13,334 nt of DNA from JBOGFI01 sp050743365 (lineage in GTDB: Bacteria > Actinomycetota > Acidimicrobiia > IMCC26256 > JACDBD01), in the NCBI GenBank assembly GCA_050743365.1, contig JBOGFI010000052.1, forward strand, positions 1 through 13,334, written 5' to 3'. The notes beneath the pieces were generated by a model. That model was not told the origin of the DNA and made no database searches. It saw only the letters and a list, made by a program, of their open reading frames with translations. Of this stretch, positions 11,921 through 13,334 are shown one piece after another; the stretch's first letter is position 1, and each line of letters begins with the position of its first letter. The position numbers were made by a program, and so were the translations under genes.

Positions 11921-13129
11921 ATGGCCGGTGACGCGGAGTTCCTCGTGATCGACGGCGACGGCCACACGATGGAGCCCGACGACCTCTGGGTCGAGCGCAT
12001 GGACCGCGAGCGCTGGGGTGACTGGATCCCCCGCAAGACCGTCGAGGACGAGGTCTACGAGACCACCTATACCGGCGGCGTGGTGCGGGGTGGCGGCCGC
12101 GAGCTTCAGGACGCGATGAGCGCCGCCGTCGGCATGACCCCCAGGGAGTTCCACGACCTGCTCCAGAGCCTGCGCGTCCCGGGCGGCTACGACCCCCACG
12201 CGCGCATCGCCGACATGGACCGCGACGGTATCGACGCCGCCGTCCTCTATCCCTCCATGGCGATGTTCTTTGGGCCGGTCGACCTGATCGAGGCCCTGCA
12301 CGACATCGAGTTCGTCACCGACTGCCAGCGCGCGTATAACGACTGGGTCGCCGAGTACTGCTCGGCCTCTCCGCAGCGTCTCTTCGGCATGGCGGCGGTG
12401 CCGCTCCAGGACGTCGAGCGCGCCGTCGCCGAGGCCGAGCGGGCCGTGCACACGCTCGGCCTCAAGGGGGTCTTCATCCGCCCCTCCGCCTACGTCGACG
12501 AGCTGCCCCTCAACCACTCGGTCTACGACCCGTTCTGGGCCGCGTGCCAGCACCTCGACGTGCCGGTCGCGCTCCACCCCGGCGTGCACGTCGACACGCC
12601 CGGCGCCTGCCGCAAGTTCGGGTTGGTCGCCGAGAGCGAGAATCTGATGGTCACCAACATGGCCATGGACGAGCTGCACGGCGGCTCGGGCCTGGGCCAG
12701 GCGGTCGGCAACACGGTCGACATGGTCGTGAGCCTGGGCCGCCTGCTCATGGGCGGCGTCTGCGAGCGGTTCCCCCGGCTGCGGTTCCTGTTCCTCGAGT
12801 CGGGCGGCGGGTGGATCCCGACCCAGCTCGAGCGCATGGACGAGCAGGTCAAGGCGTTCCCCCTCGAGAAGCGCTGGCTCAGTCTCCTGCCCAGCGAGTA
12901 CTTCCGGCGCCAGTGCTGGGCGGGGTTCGAGCCCGAGGAGTGGAACCTGGCCGCATGCGCCCAGTGGCTCGGCACCGATCGCGTCCTGTGGGCCTCCGAC
13001 TACCCGCACCCCGAGTTCCACCCCGAGGTGGTGAAGGAGGTGAAGGAGGCGATCGCGGGCCTGCCCGACGAAGACCGCCGCAGGATCCTGGGCGGCAACG
13101 CGATCGCGGCGTACAACCTGCCCCTGTGA
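11921..13129 (+). CDS. Amidohydrolase family 2 (metal-dependent, TIM-barrel) protein
   Basis: The 402-residue protein fits the amidohydrolase-2 group: N-terminal FLVIDGDGHTMEPDDLW with the first metal-site His, ARIADMDRDGIDAAVLYPS, the conserved CQRAYNDWVAEYC stretch, LHPGVHVD with the second His, RLRFLFLESGGGWIP, and the C-terminal ASDYPHPEF with the catalytic Asp and the final ILGGNAIAAYNL that closes the family. It likely acts as a hydrolase or decarboxylase on an organic acid or cyclic compound; the substrate is unknown. Start is ATG 11921, with GAGGGGG 5 nt upstream; the GTG three bases earlier would leave only 2 nt. It is preceded by a dyad and a terminator, so it begins a new unit. Its stop overlaps the next GTG (GTGA), suggesting coupling with the peptidase-like gene. 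Confidence 0.92.
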   Translation: MAGDAEFLVIDGDGHTMEPDDLWVERMDRERWGDWIPRKTVEDEVYETTYTGGVVRGGGRELQDAMSAAVGMTPREFHDLLQSLRVPGGYDPHARIADMDRDGIDAAVLYPSMAMFFGPVDLIEALHDIEFVTDCQRAYNDWVAEYCSASPQRLFGMAAVPLQDVERAVAEAERAVHTLGLKGVFIRPSAYVDELPLNHSVYDPFWAACQHLDVPVALHPGVHVDTPGACRKFGLVAESENLMVTNMAMDELHGGSGLGQAVGNTVDMVVSLGRLLMGGVCERFPRLRFLFLESGGGWIPTQLERMDEQVKAFPLEKRWLSLLPSEYFRRQCWAGFEPEEWNLAACAQWLGTDRVLWASDYPHPEFHPEVVKEVKEAIAGLPDEDRRRILGGNAIAAYNLPL

Positions 13130-13334
13130 CCGCGGCGGCCTCCGAGGGCGGGCTCGACCTTGCCCGCATGCGACGCGACCGGCACCGCCGGCTCTTGGAT
13201 GCGATGCGCGACCAGGGGCTCGACGGGCTGGTGCTGCTGGGCCAGGCCAACGTCGCCTACGCCACCGGGGCGGTCGCGCCCGCCGCCGACGCCGCCCGCG
13301 CCGCGCACGAGCGCGCGGTGGCGCTGCTGACGCC
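13126..13334 (+). CDS. M24 (Xaa-Pro peptidase/creatinase-like) protein, N-terminal part only
   Basis: The frame runs off the window after 69 codons. From GTG 13126 (overlapping the amidohydrolase stop as GTGA) it reads VTAAASEGGLDLARMRRD, then RRLLDAMRDQGLDGLVLLG and ANVAYATGAVAPAADAARA. The pattern of a helix with AMRDQGLDGLVL followed by NVAYATG is the typical start of the creatinase N-terminal domain of M24 metallopeptidase-like proteins. An alternative start is ATG 13168. The metal-binding C-terminal domain is outside the window, so enzyme activity cannot be judged. Confidence 0.7.
   Translation, partial: MTAAASEGGLDLARMRRDRHRRLLDAMRDQGLDGLVLLGQANVAYATGAVAPAADAARAAHERAVALLT

Noticed and set aside
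11906..13021. 371-codon minus-strand open frame opposite the amidohydrolase
   Set aside because: Shadow of the conserved amidohydrolase; no recognisable protein motifs.
1..13334. TGA reassigned to an amino acid throughout the genome
   Set aside because: TGA ends 15 of the 17 genes with visible ends, at positions that fit family lengths and gene junctions.
1..13334. CRISPR array, insertion sequence, prophage or integration site
   Set aside because: No regularly spaced repeats, transposase or integrase motifs; the tRNA ends show no obvious repeated attachment sequence within the window.

Overview
The window is very GC-rich and almost fully coding, with strong G/C preference at third codon positions, GTG/TTG as well as ATG starts, and short or overlapping gene junctions. 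The first gene block has the order murI - metallo-beta-lactamase-fold protein - rph - rdgB, the same order as in mycobacteria (Rv1338-Rv1341). Together with the other gene families this points to an actinobacterium, probably outside the well-studied genera (an Acidimicrobiia-like lineage is my guess, not shown by the sequence). The window looks chromosomal; I see no mobile element, CRISPR array or phage gene.

Layout. 1-4621, plus strand: a tight run of housekeeping genes: the 3' part of a Sua5/YwlC tRNA-modification gene, murI, an Rv1339-like phosphodiesterase, rph, rdgB and an HSL-family esterase. 4644-6084, plus: three small proteins of unknown function (an acidic soluble protein, a four-cysteine protein with a basic tail, and a two-helix membrane protein). 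6096-6179, minus: tRNA-Leu(UAG). 6234-8345, plus: a DUF35 zinc-ribbon/OB-fold protein, an SCP-x-type thiolase, and a peroxiredoxin. 8357-9130, minus: an SDR dehydrogenase. 9158-9775, plus: a divergent AMIN-like lipoprotein. 9790-9863, minus: tRNA-Lys(CUU). 9925-11601, plus: a TIGR01777 epimerase-like protein and a nucleoside hydrolase. 11626-11853, plus: tRNA-Arg(UCU), tRNA-His(GUG) and an intrinsic terminator. 11921-13334, plus: an amidohydrolase, then the start of an M24 peptidase-like gene that runs off the window.

Main discovery. The peroxiredoxin reading frame at 7884-8345 is interrupted by one in-frame TGA (8013-8015), placed exactly where the peroxidatic cysteine of the BCP/PrxQ motif TPGCT belongs. 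Homology continues without shift on both sides, and a 6-bp hairpin with a GU-containing loop lies 21 nt downstream, as in a bacterial SECIS. I read this as a selenocysteine peroxiredoxin, so the organism should encode SelA, SelB, SelD and tRNA-Sec. An ordinary gene caller would annotate only a 93-residue C-terminal stub. Fifteen of the seventeen stop codons seen in the window are TGA, so the code is not generally reassigned.

The thiolase, its DUF35 partner and the selenoperoxiredoxin are closely spaced on one strand, which suggests lipid or acyl-CoA catabolism with linked peroxide or lipid-hydroperoxide removal; this is inference. A second theme is transcription start: several genes have a TAnnnT-like hexamer 6-7 nt before the start codon and no Shine-Dalgarno sequence, suggesting leaderless mRNAs, and the SDR/lipoprotein pair has back-to-back -10 boxes that overlap.
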